The notes under the pieces: generated by a model
What the model was told of the DNA's origin: nothing
The model's input: only the letters and a program-made list of their open reading frames with translations
The model's database searches: none
In this document: positions 25,938-35,379 of the stretch, in pieces
How positions within the stretch are numbered: position 1 is the stretch's first letter
Layout of the letters: each line of letters begins with the position of its first letter
Source of the DNA: Litchfieldella anticariensis FP35 = DSM 16096
Lineage (GTDB): Bacteria; Pseudomonadota; Gammaproteobacteria; Pseudomonadales; Halomonadaceae
Assembly: GCF_000409775.1 (NCBI RefSeq)
Contig: NZ_KE332377.1
Coordinates: 964,073 to 1,028,072 of the forward strand
Direction: 5' to 3'
Length of the DNA stretch: 64,000 nucleotides
Translations under genes and position numbers: made by a program

Positions 25938-28901
25938 TCAAGGGCGCTCCATAATCGCCACGCCAATATCCTCGGCTTGCTTGTCGAGGCGAATCTCGGT
26001 AGTGGTATCCGCCACCACCTCGATGTCCTGCACCACCAGGGGGCTATCGCGAGTCTCGACCCGTACCGTGTAGCGTCCCACCGGCAGGTCGATCGCCGAG
26101 TCACCGATGAGCCCTGCCCCGACCACATCTCCGGCAACGTCGTGCACACTGAAAGGCACCGCCAAGGCACCTTCAATGGCAGCAGCCAGATCACTCGCCT
26201 GGGCCGCATTGACGAAACGCCCTTGACCCGCTTCCGCGGCCTCGGCCAACTGCGCCAGAACCTCGGGACGATCGAGTGCGAAGCCAACGATATTGAGGCT
26301 CAACTGCAAGCCGTCGTCGTCTAACGCTTCTACCACCTCGAGAAGATCGCTCCGACACTCCTCCTCACCGTCGGTCACCAACACGATCAACTGGGGGTTG
26401 CCGTCACGCGGCAGCGCCGCGCCGATACGCTCCAGTGTTTCGCTGATCGGCGTCGTCCCCAAAGCGGCCACGCCACTCAAGCTGGCGAGCAAACGCTCCC
26501 GATTCAGTGGCCCCAGAGGCACCAGTTGTTCGATATCCGTACAGTCGCCGGTCTGCCCTTCTCGCACGCGGTGTCCGAAGGTCCATAGACCAACCTCGAC
26601 GGCGTCAGGCAGATCGCCGACCAACTCGGTCATCACCTCACGAGCAATCTCTATCATCGGCTGGCCGTCGATCTGCCGCCGCATCGACCCCGAACCATCG
26701 AGCACCAGCGTAAAACCCGGCGCCGCCACAATGGATGGAATCGGCTCCCCTATCTGGCGCACGGCAAGGCGACCCGTCGCCTCAACCGCGGTCGCAGCAA
26801 GAGCATAGTGCTGGATGCCGCTCAATTCCTCGGCGATTGCGGCATAGAGAGCGGGTAGATCGGCACTGCTTGGCTGTACGACATAGCGACCGCTACCAAG
26901 CTGAGCCAGGCTGCGCAACACACCATGACCAGTGGCCCCCGTTGCCATGCCCAGTTCGTCGAGATCGGGGCCGAGCCCGATAGCGATCAAGCGTGCATCG
27001 CTCGCTTGCAGGCGCTGGCGAAGCTCAGGCAGCGGCGTTTCACTTCCCGTATCCTGGCCATCGGTAAGTGCGATGATCGTCTTTTGCCCTGCGTGGCCTG
27101 CCAGGGCTTCCAGCGCCTCCGCCAACGCATCGAACCAATGCGTGCCGCCGAAAGGCCGGAAGTGCCCTTCCAGGGCCTCGAGAATGTCTGGCTGTTCACG
27201 GCTTGGTTGGTCGAGCAGACTTTCTACATCGTCACTAAAAGGAAACAACAGCAAGGATTCATGCTTGCCAAGGGACTCGACGTAGCCGCGTACCGCGCGC
27301 TCCAGTGCCTCGGCACGCCCTTCCATGCTGTCGCTGGTATCCCAGACCAAGGCAGTGATCCGCTCCGGTTCCCAGAGCGACAATCGATAATCGCCGGGGT
27401 TGAGCTGCCAGGTGAGATCGATGCGGTTGCCACTGCGCGCACTGGGCCGGAAGCGCTTGACCGTTGCGCCGGCGGCATTGTCGAGATCGAATGCCAGGCG
27501 CCATAAACCACCGGAGTGGGCATCGAGTCTCAGCATCCGCGCCTCATCGCCCGGCAACGCCAAGGCAAAGCGGTCGATATCATCGAGCGGCTCAATGGCA
27601 CCCGCTACCTGACTCCCAAGCAACAGGGATTCCGGCATTTCGTCATTGGGCTCCCGCTCACCACGCCCATCCGGCAATGAGAACGTGTCATCGCTGGTGG
27701 CAATTCCGGCATTCCACCCGTCGGCGATCTCTCCGACCAATACCGATCCAGCGTCGGAAATAGCCTCGATAATGGCGATTTCACCGATGGTGGTGCGCGC
27801 CCCGCCATGGTTTTCCAGCACGCGAACGCGCAGATAGCGCGCTGGACGTCCAACTGGGATCGACTGTGCCTGCGACTGCTGCGTCAATTCGAAGCGCCCC
27901 AGCGCTTCGAAAGGACCGCTCGGACTCTCTTGAGACACGCCGATCGACACCAACCGCGGCCAGTTCTCATCGAAGTTGCCAACGGCATAACGCGAGCCGC
28001 TGGTCGGGTCGATCTCGACACGTTCGACCATGGCGACTCGGTGGCCACGAAAACCGAACACCAAATCCTGCGGCAGTCTTGCGGCATCTCCCACCGTACT
28101 CTCGGCCGAAGCCCAACCACTCTCGCGGTCGGCCCGGCCATCGACCAGTTCGATCGCCAGGTTGTCACGATCCTGGGAAGTGAAAGCAACGAGCTCGCCA
28201 CCCAATGCCGGACGGGCGAGGTTACGCTCGACATCATCGAGAATCGAAGCAGCGGAGGGGGCCTCGAAAACTTTCACCTCGGCCAATCCCATCGTGGGGG
28301 CACCATAGTTTTCCAACACACGTAGCTTGAGATAGCGGATTGCCCGTGGAGCGATCTCAATCCGTTGCGGCACCGTCCGGTTCGACAGACGCACCGTCGC
28401 CACACGTTCAAACGCCTCTGGCTCGGGGCTCTCACCAGCCAGGACCTCGACGAAACGCGGCACCTCGCTTGGTGATGCGCTTCCAGCGAAGTCGATTGGC
28501 AGATGCCTTTCGGCGGCGGGCTCGAGAATCAGCGTATCCACCACTGGTGCTCGTTCGTCATGAAAACCGATCACTACCTCAGGTGGCCAATCGTCAGGCT
28601 CATTCTGCCAGCCGTCCGATACCAGGCTGCCTAGCGCATTGCGTATACGGGCGAAACCATCGATCAGCCCCTCAGCCGACCACTTGCCACTGTAGCTATA
28701 ACGCTCGGACGAGACGTGTACTACCTTGGCGCCCAACGCTTCCAGCGCAACATCGAGTCGCCCGGTTTCGGCATCGTCACCCACAAGCCGGGCCACGATC
28801 TCTCCGGAAGGCAGCTCGAGGTCTGCCGATGCCTGCGCCAGGGCAGCCGATGGAGCACAGGCCATCATCAACACGACAAGGCCTATCAAGGTACTAGACA
28901 T
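25938..28901 (-). CDS. Exported multidomain protein with two vWA and two galactose-binding-like domains
   Basis: A 987-residue protein with a signal peptide ending near ALAQ (residue 23). Domains in order: two galactose-binding/discoidin-like modules (about 80-215 and 235-380; paired strands RYLKLRVLENYG and RYLRVRVLENHG), a PPC-like segment (EREPNDEMPESLLLG; DDIDRFAL, about 415-450), vWA domain 1 (515-700, MIDAS variant DTSDS), vWA domain 2 (728-930, canonical DGSGS) and a PEGA-like beta tail. It should act in the periplasm or outside the cell as a metal-dependent adhesion or scaffold protein. It is the first gene of a two-gene unit with the transglutaminase-like protein. Confidence 0.85.
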   Translation of the reverse strand: MSSTLIGLVVLMMACAPSAALAQASADLELPSGEIVARLVGDDAETGRLDVALEALGAKVVHVSSERYSYSGKWSAEGLIDGFARIRNALGSLVSDGWQNEPDDWPPEVVIGFHDERAPVVDTLILEPAAERHLPIDFAGSASPSEVPRFVEVLAGESPEPEAFERVATVRLSNRTVPQRIEIAPRAIRYLKLRVLENYGAPTMGLAEVKVFEAPSAASILDDVERNLARPALGGELVAFTSQDRDNLAIELVDGRADRESGWASAESTVGDAARLPQDLVFGFRGHRVAMVERVEIDPTSGSRYAVGNFDENWPRLVSIGVSQESPSGPFEALGRFELTQQSQAQSIPVGRPARYLRVRVLENHGGARTTIGEIAIIEAISDAGSVLVGEIADGWNAGIATSDDTFSLPDGRGEREPNDEMPESLLLGSQVAGAIEPLDDIDRFALALPGDEARMLRLDAHSGGLWRLAFDLDNAAGATVKRFRPSARSGNRIDLTWQLNPGDYRLSLWEPERITALVWDTSDSMEGRAEALERAVRGYVESLGKHESLLLFPFSDDVESLLDQPSREQPDILEALEGHFRPFGGTHWFDALAEALEALAGHAGQKTIIALTDGQDTGSETPLPELRQRLQASDARLIAIGLGPDLDELGMATGATGHGVLRSLAQLGSGRYVVQPSSADLPALYAAIAEELSGIQHYALAATAVEATGRLAVRQIGEPIPSIVAAPGFTLVLDGSGSMRRQIDGQPMIEIAREVMTELVGDLPDAVEVGLWTFGHRVREGQTGDCTDIEQLVPLGPLNRERLLASLSGVAALGTTPISETLERIGAALPRDGNPQLIVLVTDGEEECRSDLLEVVEALDDDGLQLSLNIVGFALDRPEVLAQLAEAAEAGQGRFVNAAQASDLAAAIEGALAVPFSVHDVAGDVVGAGLIGDSAIDLPVGRYTVRVETRDSPLVVQDIEVVADTTTEIRLDKQAEDIGVAIMERP

Positions 28902-29147
28902 GATGTACCGGCCATAAGCAGGAAGGTAGTAAGCTGTTAGGCTGAGTATGTCTCAGCATAGCTCGCCTCATGAAGCTCGGCACACTGCAAGATCAATCGC
29001 CGGAAAAGCCTTGCTACAGCGCTCGATCAGGCCACTCCCACTCATCTGGATATTTCATGCCGGCGCATCACTACCCTGTAACACGCCGCCAGCCATACTC
29101 AGTCACTCCGTACCCGGTTTTCAGGAAGAAAACAGCGAGACACCCCC

Positions 29148-30452
29148 ATGAAAAAGAACCTCACCGTCTTTCTCCCCCTGTGTTTGCTTTCGATGCTAGC
29201 GTTCACGATCCCGGTGTGGGCCTCGCCTCAGAACGGCGCATTGCCCACTGCCGATTCCGTGACCCTCGGACCCCGTCCGTTCTACCTGGTCCAGAACATG
29301 GACGAAGACACGCAACGCGAGCGTGAGCTCAAGGCTGACCTTCTGCACTGCGCTTCCAACAACCGTAGCTGGCGCAGAACGGATTTCTCGATCGGTCATC
29401 GCGGCGCAGCGATGCAGTTTCCCGAACACACCCGCGAGTCCTATATTGCCGGCGCCCAGATGGGGGCTGGCGTACTGGAGTGTGACGTGGCCTTTACCGC
29501 CGACCAGGAACTCGTGTGTCGGCACTCGCAGTGCGACCTGCACACCACCACCAATATCCTGGAGACGGACCTGGCGCAGAAATGCAGCGTGCCACCGGCA
29601 TTCGATCCAGAGACCGGCGAGCTACTGAACGCAGCAAAGGTGCAGTGCTGCACCAGCGACATCACGCTGGCCGAGTTCCGAACCCTGGAAGGCAAGATGG
29701 ATGGCGCCAATACCGAGGCACGCAGCATCGAAGCCTACATGAACGGTACCCCCGGCTGGCGTACCAACCTCTATGCCTCGCGTGGCACGCTGATGACTCA
29801 TGCCGAAAGCATCGAACTGTTCCAGGCGCTGGGCGTGAAAATGACGCCGGAACTCAAGGAGCCCAGCGTAGAGATGCCCTTCAACGGCATGAGTCAGGAA
29901 GACTACGCCCAGAAGATGATCGACGAGTACAAGGCTGCAGGCGTATCACCCAGCAACGTCTATCCCCAGTCGTTCAATCTGGACGACGTGCTCTATTGGA
30001 TAAACAACACGCCCGAATTCGGCGAACAAGCCGTCTTCCTGGATGACCGCTACGACGATGAAGGCTTCGATCACACCAACCCGGACACCTGGTCACCGAG
30101 CATGGAAGAATTGGCAGCACAAGGCGTGAACATCGTGGCGCCGCCGATGTGGATGCTGCTCGCCTCCAACCCGGAAGCCGGCGAATCAGACAACAGGATC
30201 GTACCGTCGGTCTACGCCGAACGGGCCAGGCAGGCCGGGCTAGATATCATCGCCTGGACCTTCGAGCGTTCAGGGCCGCTGAGCCAGGACGGCGCGTGGT
30301 ATCACCAGACCACCGACGACGTGATCGACAACGATAGCGACAAGCTGCTCTCGCTCGACGTGTTGGCACGTGATGTCGGTATCATCGGCATGTTCTCCGA
30401 CTGGCCGGCCACCGTGACCTTCTACGATAACTGCATGCAGCCAGGGGCATGA
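29148..30452 (+). CDS. Exported glycerophosphodiester phosphodiesterase
   Basis: A 434-residue periplasmic enzyme: signal peptide with cleavage near VWAS, then the GDPD catalytic block [40 protein letters not shown] (metal-binding Glu and Asp, catalytic His) and a later LKEPSVEM segment. GDPDs hydrolyse glycerophosphodiesters to glycerol-3-phosphate and an alcohol. Several cysteines (CDLH, CSVPP, CCTS, CMQPGA) suggest disulfides. It is longer than GlpQ because of insertions in the barrel. It stands alone and ends at a strong terminator shared with the convergent VOC gene. Confidence 0.92.
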   Translation: MKKNLTVFLPLCLLSMLAFTIPVWASPQNGALPTADSVTLGPRPFYLVQNMDEDTQRERELKADLLHCASNNRSWRRTDFSIGHRGAAMQFPEHTRESYIAGAQMGAGVLECDVAFTADQELVCRHSQCDLHTTTNILETDLAQKCSVPPAFDPETGELLNAAKVQCCTSDITLAEFRTLEGKMDGANTEARSIEAYMNGTPGWRTNLYASRGTLMTHAESIELFQALGVKMTPELKEPSVEMPFNGMSQEDYAQKMIDEYKAAGVSPSNVYPQSFNLDDVLYWINNTPEFGEQAVFLDDRYDDEGFDHTNPDTWSPSMEELAAQGVNIVAPPMWMLLASNPEAGESDNRIVPSVYAERARQAGLDIIAWTFERSGPLSQDGAWYHQTTDDVIDNDSDKLLSLDVLARDVGIIGMFSDWPATVTFYDNCMQPGA

Positions 30453-30471
30453 TGCTCGGCTCGACAACCCA

Positions 30472-30501
30472 ACGGGCCGCGCAAGTGCGCGGCCCGTTTT
30501 C
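30472..30501. terminator. Strong bidirectional terminator
   Basis: AACGGGCCGCGC and GCGCGGCCCGTT form a perfect 12-bp GC-rich stem with a four-base loop (AAGT), followed by TT. It separates the phosphodiesterase gene from the convergent VOC gene. Confidence 0.93.
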
Positions 30502-30523
30502 GTCTCGTCGGCATGACGATCGC

Positions 30524-31021
30524 TCAAGCGGCATAAACACGTTCGAGCTCGGTGATATCGATCTTCTTCATACCCAGCATCGCCTGAAATACCCGTTGTG
30601 ACTTTTCCGCGTCGGGGCCACTCAGCATCTCAATCAGTGCCCTGGGCACCACTTGCCATGACAGGCCATATTTATCCTTCAGCCAGCCACACTGCTGGGC
30701 GTTTTCATCGCCACCTTCGGAGAGCTTGTCCCAGAAGTGGTCGACCTCTGCCTGATTCTCGCAATCGATTTGCAGTGAGATCGCCTCATTGAACTGGAAC
30801 AGTGGCCCGCCATTGAGCGCAGTAAATGCCTGCCCATCGAGCTCGAACGCCACGACCATGACGCTGCCGGGTGGCTTGCCATGGATCTCCTGCCCCGCCT
30901 CACTGTAACGAGTGACGTTGCTGATCCCGGAATTGTCGAAGATGGACGTGTAAAACTCCGCTGCTTCCTCGGCTTGATCGTCAAACCACAGGCAAGGGGT
31001 GATCCTCTGAATGATGGCCAT
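30524..31021 (-). CDS. VOC-superfamily protein (PhnB-like)
   Basis: A 165-residue glyoxalase-fold protein of the PhnB/3-demethylubiquinone-methyltransferase-like group: RITPCLWFDDQAEEAAEFYTS at the start, VMVVAFELDGQAFTALNGGP in the middle and the end YGLSWQVVPRALIEML. Such proteins lack a proven reaction. The start at 31021 has GAGGAG seven bases upstream; an in-frame ATG at 31111 lacks a site. The gene is monocistronic and converges on the phosphodiesterase. Confidence 0.88.
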   Translation of the reverse strand: MAIIQRITPCLWFDDQAEEAAEFYTSIFDNSGISNVTRYSEAGQEIHGKPPGSVMVVAFELDGQAFTALNGGPLFQFNEAISLQIDCENQAEVDHFWDKLSEGGDENAQQCGWLKDKYGLSWQVVPRALIEMLSGPDAEKSQRVFQAMLGMKKIDITELERVYAA

Positions 31022-31163
31022 GCCGCGTCTCCTCGTCCGGGTCGATGTCGTTGAAAGATGGCTCTCACTCATCTTAGTCGTCAAAAGGATGTCCTGAATC
31101 GACATCGCCACACTGCGCTTGTAGGCGGAAATACTTCATGGCGGCCTCAGCCCGTGGCAAGCG

Positions 31164-33173
31164 TCATATATTGTCCCGCCGTACCGTCTCATTCCAGGTA
31201 CGAGAGAAAACGCGCACATCCCCCTCGTAGGCATCGACCGTGGCATCCAGATGGAAGTGCGTCGGTGTCGAGGTCAACTTCGTGCGAGTGGTTGCTATCA
31301 CGTGCCAGTCCCCTCTCTCGAAGCTGCGGCTGTTGATCACCTCGCCTCTCAGCGTGGCGTAATCGTCATTGACATAGGTATACCGTTCGGAGACGTCATA
31401 GCCGATGGTGAGCCCCAGTTCATCGAGCCGCCACATGCCATCGTTATCGATGACCTGTAGGGTGGCCTCGTTGGTAGCCAGGTTGAACAGTACCGTCCAT
31501 TCACGATGCGCCGGCACCAGCAGTGTCGTCGCCGGCCCCGGTGCCGCACGGGGCACCCCGAGATCGTGCAGGTCGGTATCCGCTTCGCGACTCGGCCGCT
31601 CGGGGAGCAATAACCGACCGCCCGGATGAATCGTCAAGGTCACTGGAGCCGGCGATGGCCAGGCCAAAGGCCAATAGGACGACGAGATGGCCACCCGGAT
31701 GCGGTTGCCGACCGGAAACCGCTGGGCGACATGATTCAACCGCACCGAAACCCGATACCGCTCACTGGGGCGAATGGGTTCGGGTCGAGTGTGGCCCCCG
31801 CGATGGCTCAGGTTCAACAGGCCGTAGGTAATCAACGTCACTGTGCCGTCGGAGCCGATATCGGACAGCCGAACGGCAACCATCGCCTGCGGTTGGTCCG
31901 TCGACAGTTCGAGTTCTACCACCGGCTGTCCCAGGATCTCGATGTCTTCCTCCAGCGGCGGCGTATCGAAGCATAACGAGCCACCATCCTCCAGGCGCTG
32001 GTCGCTAGGCAGGTCGGTGCTTTCCGAGTAGCTGCACCACTTGCCGGCGAACATCCCCACGCTGAGCGGGCTGCGAATCTCCCGCGGCGCATGGGAGTCG
32101 GCTCCGTCAGCACCCGGTTCGAGCCGCCCCGCTGCCAAAGCAAAGGCTCGCGTGTGAAGACGCCGGCTCGGCCACTGCTCCTCCGCCACCCAGCGCCCAG
32201 GGCGATCGTCACTGATGGGCGACACAGTGTCCTGCATCCACGCCCGCAGCATCGGCTCGGCGTCGACACCGTTATCGATGTCCTTCAACCAGCGGTCCCA
32301 CCAACGCACGCACTCGCCGAGGAAATCGATGGACGGGCCAGGACCGCCCATGTGCGGATATTTGTGGCCCCAAGGCCCCACCAGCCCCTTGCGTGGCACG
32401 TCAAGATGCTGGATCAGCCGGAACACGGTATTGCAGTAACCGTCGGCCCAGCCGCTGACCGCGAACACCGGGCAACGAATCGCCGCGAAGTCCTCGCAGA
32501 CGGACGCATGCCGCCAGAACGCATCGCGCCGCTGGTGCTCCAACCAGGTCTTGAGCCACAGCCCGCTCTCCTCGAGGCGCTTGAACCATAGCTCGCGCCA
32601 GCGTTCGCCGACGATGGCCGGATCCGGTGGGCAGGCGTTATAGGACAGCATCACCGATGCCCACGACAGGTTATCCGTCAGCAAGCAGCCGCCCATGTAA
32701 TGCACATCGTCGGTATAGCGGTCATCGGACGAGCAGACAGTGATCACAGCGTGCAGCTCGGGTGGTTGCAAGGCAGCGATCTGCAGGCCATTGAAACCGC
32801 CCCACGAAATACCGATCATGCCGACTCGGCCATTGCACCACGGTTGAGCCGCGATCCAACGAATCACCTCGATGCCGTCATCGAGTTCCTGCTGCAGGTA
32901 TTCATCCTGTAGCACGCCATCGGAATCGCCGCTGCCGCGCAGGTCCACGCGCACGGCGGCATAACCATGGCGAGCGAAGAAGCCATGGACTTCGCTGTCT
33001 CGCACGGCCTTGAAATCGCGCTTGCGATAGGGAATGTATTCGAGAATCGCGGGAACCGGATGCTCCGCGGCATCCACGGGAAGCCATAGTTTAGCGGCCA
33101 GCCGACAACCGTCGGACATGGGGATCCAGCTATTCTCGATGACCGTCACGTTAGCCGCTTGCCCATCGTCCAT
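31164..33173 (-). CDS. CocE/NonD family hydrolase A
   Basis: A 669-residue serine hydrolase: catalytic Ser in MIGISWGGFNGLQ, the N-terminal RGSGDSDG loop, and the C-terminal jelly-roll (ADTDLHDLGVPRAA region) of CocE-like acyltransferase/esterases. Substrates in the family include cocaine, dipeptidyl and plant ester compounds; the natural one here is unknown. The start at 33173 follows GGAGG. It is divergently arranged with a clear paralogue 109 bp away, with which it shares long stretches (VPAILEYxPYRKRDF, DEYLQQELDD, NGRVGMIGISWGGFNxLQ). No signal peptide, so it should be cytoplasmic. Confidence 0.9.
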   Translation of the reverse strand: MDDGQAANVTVIENSWIPMSDGCRLAAKLWLPVDAAEHPVPAILEYIPYRKRDFKAVRDSEVHGFFARHGYAAVRVDLRGSGDSDGVLQDEYLQQELDDGIEVIRWIAAQPWCNGRVGMIGISWGGFNGLQIAALQPPELHAVITVCSSDDRYTDDVHYMGGCLLTDNLSWASVMLSYNACPPDPAIVGERWRELWFKRLEESGLWLKTWLEHQRRDAFWRHASVCEDFAAIRCPVFAVSGWADGYCNTVFRLIQHLDVPRKGLVGPWGHKYPHMGGPGPSIDFLGECVRWWDRWLKDIDNGVDAEPMLRAWMQDTVSPISDDRPGRWVAEEQWPSRRLHTRAFALAAGRLEPGADGADSHAPREIRSPLSVGMFAGKWCSYSESTDLPSDQRLEDGGSLCFDTPPLEEDIEILGQPVVELELSTDQPQAMVAVRLSDIGSDGTVTLITYGLLNLSHRGGHTRPEPIRPSERYRVSVRLNHVAQRFPVGNRIRVAISSSYWPLAWPSPAPVTLTIHPGGRLLLPERPSREADTDLHDLGVPRAAPGPATTLLVPAHREWTVLFNLATNEATLQVIDNDGMWRLDELGLTIGYDVSERYTYVNDDYATLRGEVINSRSFERGDWHVIATTRTKLTSTPTHFHLDATVDAYEGDVRVFSRTWNETVRRDNI

Positions 33174-33281
33174 TCCGCGTTCCTCCAGCGGTGGAAGCCC
33201 TTTCATCGTATATCATTAAAGCAAACATCGCTGTTGCGGTGCTCTCTCCCCCACAGGGTCCACAGGCCCCCAGAGGGTGCC

Positions 33282-35315
33282 ATGAAAATCGTCCATGACT
33301 TTCCGCGCGAAGTCCGGGTCATCGAAAACGCCTGGATTCCCATGACCGATGGCATCCGGCTAGCGGCGCGTATCTGGCTACCCAGCGACGCCGAGATCGA
33401 TCCCGTGCCGGCCATCCTGGAGTACATGCCCTATCGCAAGCGCGACTTCACGCGTCTGCGCGACGAGCCGCTGCACCGCTATTTCGCGGGGCACGGATAC
33501 GCCTGTATTCGTCTCGACCTGCGTGGCAGCGGCGATTCCGACGGGCTGTTGCTCGACGAGTACCTGCAGCAGGAACTCGATGACGCCGTCGATGCCATCG
33601 AGTGGCTGGTTGCCCAGCCGTGGTGCAACGGCGAGGTCGGCATGATGGGCATCTCCTGGGGTGGCTTCAACGCGCTCCAGGTCGCCGCCATGCGGCCCGC
33701 GCCGCTCAAGGCCATCATCACCATGTGCTCCACCGACGACCGCTACAGCGACGATGTGCACTATCAGGGCGGTTGCCTGCTCAACGAGAATCTGGGCTGG
33801 GGTTCGGTGCTGCTGTCGTGCGCCACCACGCCGCCCGACCCCGACATCGTGGGTGGTGACTGGCGTGCGAAGTGGCGACACCGGATCGACAATGCGCCGT
33901 TCTATCCGCTGGTATGGATGCGCCACCCCCACCGTGACGAATATTGGAAACATGGCTCGATCTGCGAGGATTTCGACGCCATCGCCTGTCCCGTCTACGC
34001 GGTGGGCGGCTGGGCCGATGGCTACGTGGACGCCATTCCGCGCCTCATGGCCGGCCTGAAGGTGCCGCGCAAGGCCTTGATCGGACCATGGTCGCACGCC
34101 TTTCCCCACGCGGCCCTGCCCGGCCCGGCCATCGGCTTCTTCCAGGAGGCGCTGCGCTGGTGGGATCACTGGCTGAAGGGAATCGACAGCGGACTCATGG
34201 ACGAACCCATGCTGCGGGTATGGATGGAGGAATACGTGCCTCCCGCACCGATGCACGCGGAACGCCCCGGGCGCTGGGTGGCGGAGGAGACCTGGCCATC
34301 AGGACGCCTGCAACCACGCACCTTCTACCTCAATGTGCTGTCGCTGGGCGAGCGCCCCGACAGCGAAGACCGGATGCGCATCGCCTCGCCGCAGACTACC
34401 GGGCTGGCAGCCGGGGACTGGTACGGCTTCGGGGCGGAAGGTGAGTCGCCCACGGACCAGCGCGAAGACGACGGCAAATCGCTGGTCTTCGATTCCGATC
34501 CTTTGCAGGAAAGACTGGAAATTCTCGGCGCCCCAATCGTGTCGCTGGAATTGACGTCCGACCGGCCCGTCGCCTATGTCGTCGTGCGCCTCAATGATGT
34601 CGCTCCCGATGGTGCCTCGGCCCGGGTCAGCTACGGCATCCTCAACCTGACCCAGCGCAACGACCGCGAACACCCTGAACCACTGGCGCCTGGGCATCGC
34701 TATCGCGTCATGGTGAAGCTGAACGATATCGCCTATGCCTTCAGCCTCGAACACACCATCCGCCTGGCGGTCTCGACCAGCTACTGGCCAGTGATCTGTC
34801 CGGCCCCGGAGCCCGTCAACCTGACCCTCTACACCGGTACCAGTCAACTGCAGCTACCGGTGCGCCCACCACGTTCGGAAGATGCCGACCTGCGCGCCTT
34901 CGAACCGCCCGAGCGTGCCCCCATGCCGGAAATGACCACGCTCACCGCCGCCCCTTTGCGCCGTCAAGTAGAGCGGGATCTGACTACCGGGATAACGGAG
35001 TACCGGATTTCGACCACCGGCGGCGACTTCGGCGACGCCGCACTCGCCCGAATCGAGGATATCGACCTGACCGTCGGCTACACCATCACCAAGACCTACC
35101 GCATCCACGACTATGACCCGAACCAGGCCGAATCGACGGTCGAGCAGACCACTACGCATCGTCGAGGCGACTGGTCCACGCGGCTGGAATGTCGTACGCA
35201 GCTCACTGCGACACCACGCTGTTTCCGCATCCGGGGAATACTGAAGGCCTACGAGGGCGGCACGCTGTTCGCTCGCCGTGATTGGGACGAGGAAGTCACA
35301 CGCGATCTGCTGTGA
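33282..35315 (+). CDS. CocE/NonD family hydrolase B (paralogue of the divergent gene)
   Basis: A 677-residue hydrolase of the same family, with catalytic Ser in MMGISWGGFNALQ, the RGSGDSDG loop and a C-terminal jelly-roll domain. Shared blocks with the gene at 31164 run through the whole length, so the pair arose by duplication and inversion. The start at 33282 follows AGAGGGTG. Differences around the substrate cap (for example HYQGGCLLNENLGWG against HYMGGCLLTDNLSWA) suggest separate substrate ranges. Codon use and GC match the neighbours. Co-regulation from the 109-bp shared promoter region is likely. Confidence 0.9.
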   Translation: MKIVHDFPREVRVIENAWIPMTDGIRLAARIWLPSDAEIDPVPAILEYMPYRKRDFTRLRDEPLHRYFAGHGYACIRLDLRGSGDSDGLLLDEYLQQELDDAVDAIEWLVAQPWCNGEVGMMGISWGGFNALQVAAMRPAPLKAIITMCSTDDRYSDDVHYQGGCLLNENLGWGSVLLSCATTPPDPDIVGGDWRAKWRHRIDNAPFYPLVWMRHPHRDEYWKHGSICEDFDAIACPVYAVGGWADGYVDAIPRLMAGLKVPRKALIGPWSHAFPHAALPGPAIGFFQEALRWWDHWLKGIDSGLMDEPMLRVWMEEYVPPAPMHAERPGRWVAEETWPSGRLQPRTFYLNVLSLGERPDSEDRMRIASPQTTGLAAGDWYGFGAEGESPTDQREDDGKSLVFDSDPLQERLEILGAPIVSLELTSDRPVAYVVVRLNDVAPDGASARVSYGILNLTQRNDREHPEPLAPGHRYRVMVKLNDIAYAFSLEHTIRLAVSTSYWPVICPAPEPVNLTLYTGTSQLQLPVRPPRSEDADLRAFEPPERAPMPEMTTLTAAPLRRQVERDLTTGITEYRISTTGGDFGDAALARIEDIDLTVGYTITKTYRIHDYDPNQAESTVEQTTTHRRGDWSTRLECRTQLTATPRCFRIRGILKAYEGGTLFARRDWDEEVTRDLL

Positions 35316-35328
35316 GAGGCGCTATTCT

Positions 35329-35363
35329 TTGTCTGAAAACTTAGCGTTGTCTAAAAACTTAGC
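35329..35363. repeat. Tandem 17-bp direct repeat
   Basis: TTGTCTGAAAACTTAGC (35329-35345) and TTGTCTAAAAACTTAGC (35347-35363) differ at one base and are separated by one base. They lie between the stops of the convergent hydrolase B and ATP-grasp genes. Possibly a degraded element or transcription-end feature; function unknown. Confidence 0.5.
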
Positions 35364-35379
35364 TTGCGGAGTCGCTGGC

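Noticed and set aside
25898-26287. N-terminal extension of the transglutaminase-like protein
   Set aside because: The extension overlaps the vWA gene in another frame, is rich in Arg and Trp, and a signal peptide with a strong ribosome site begins at 25897.
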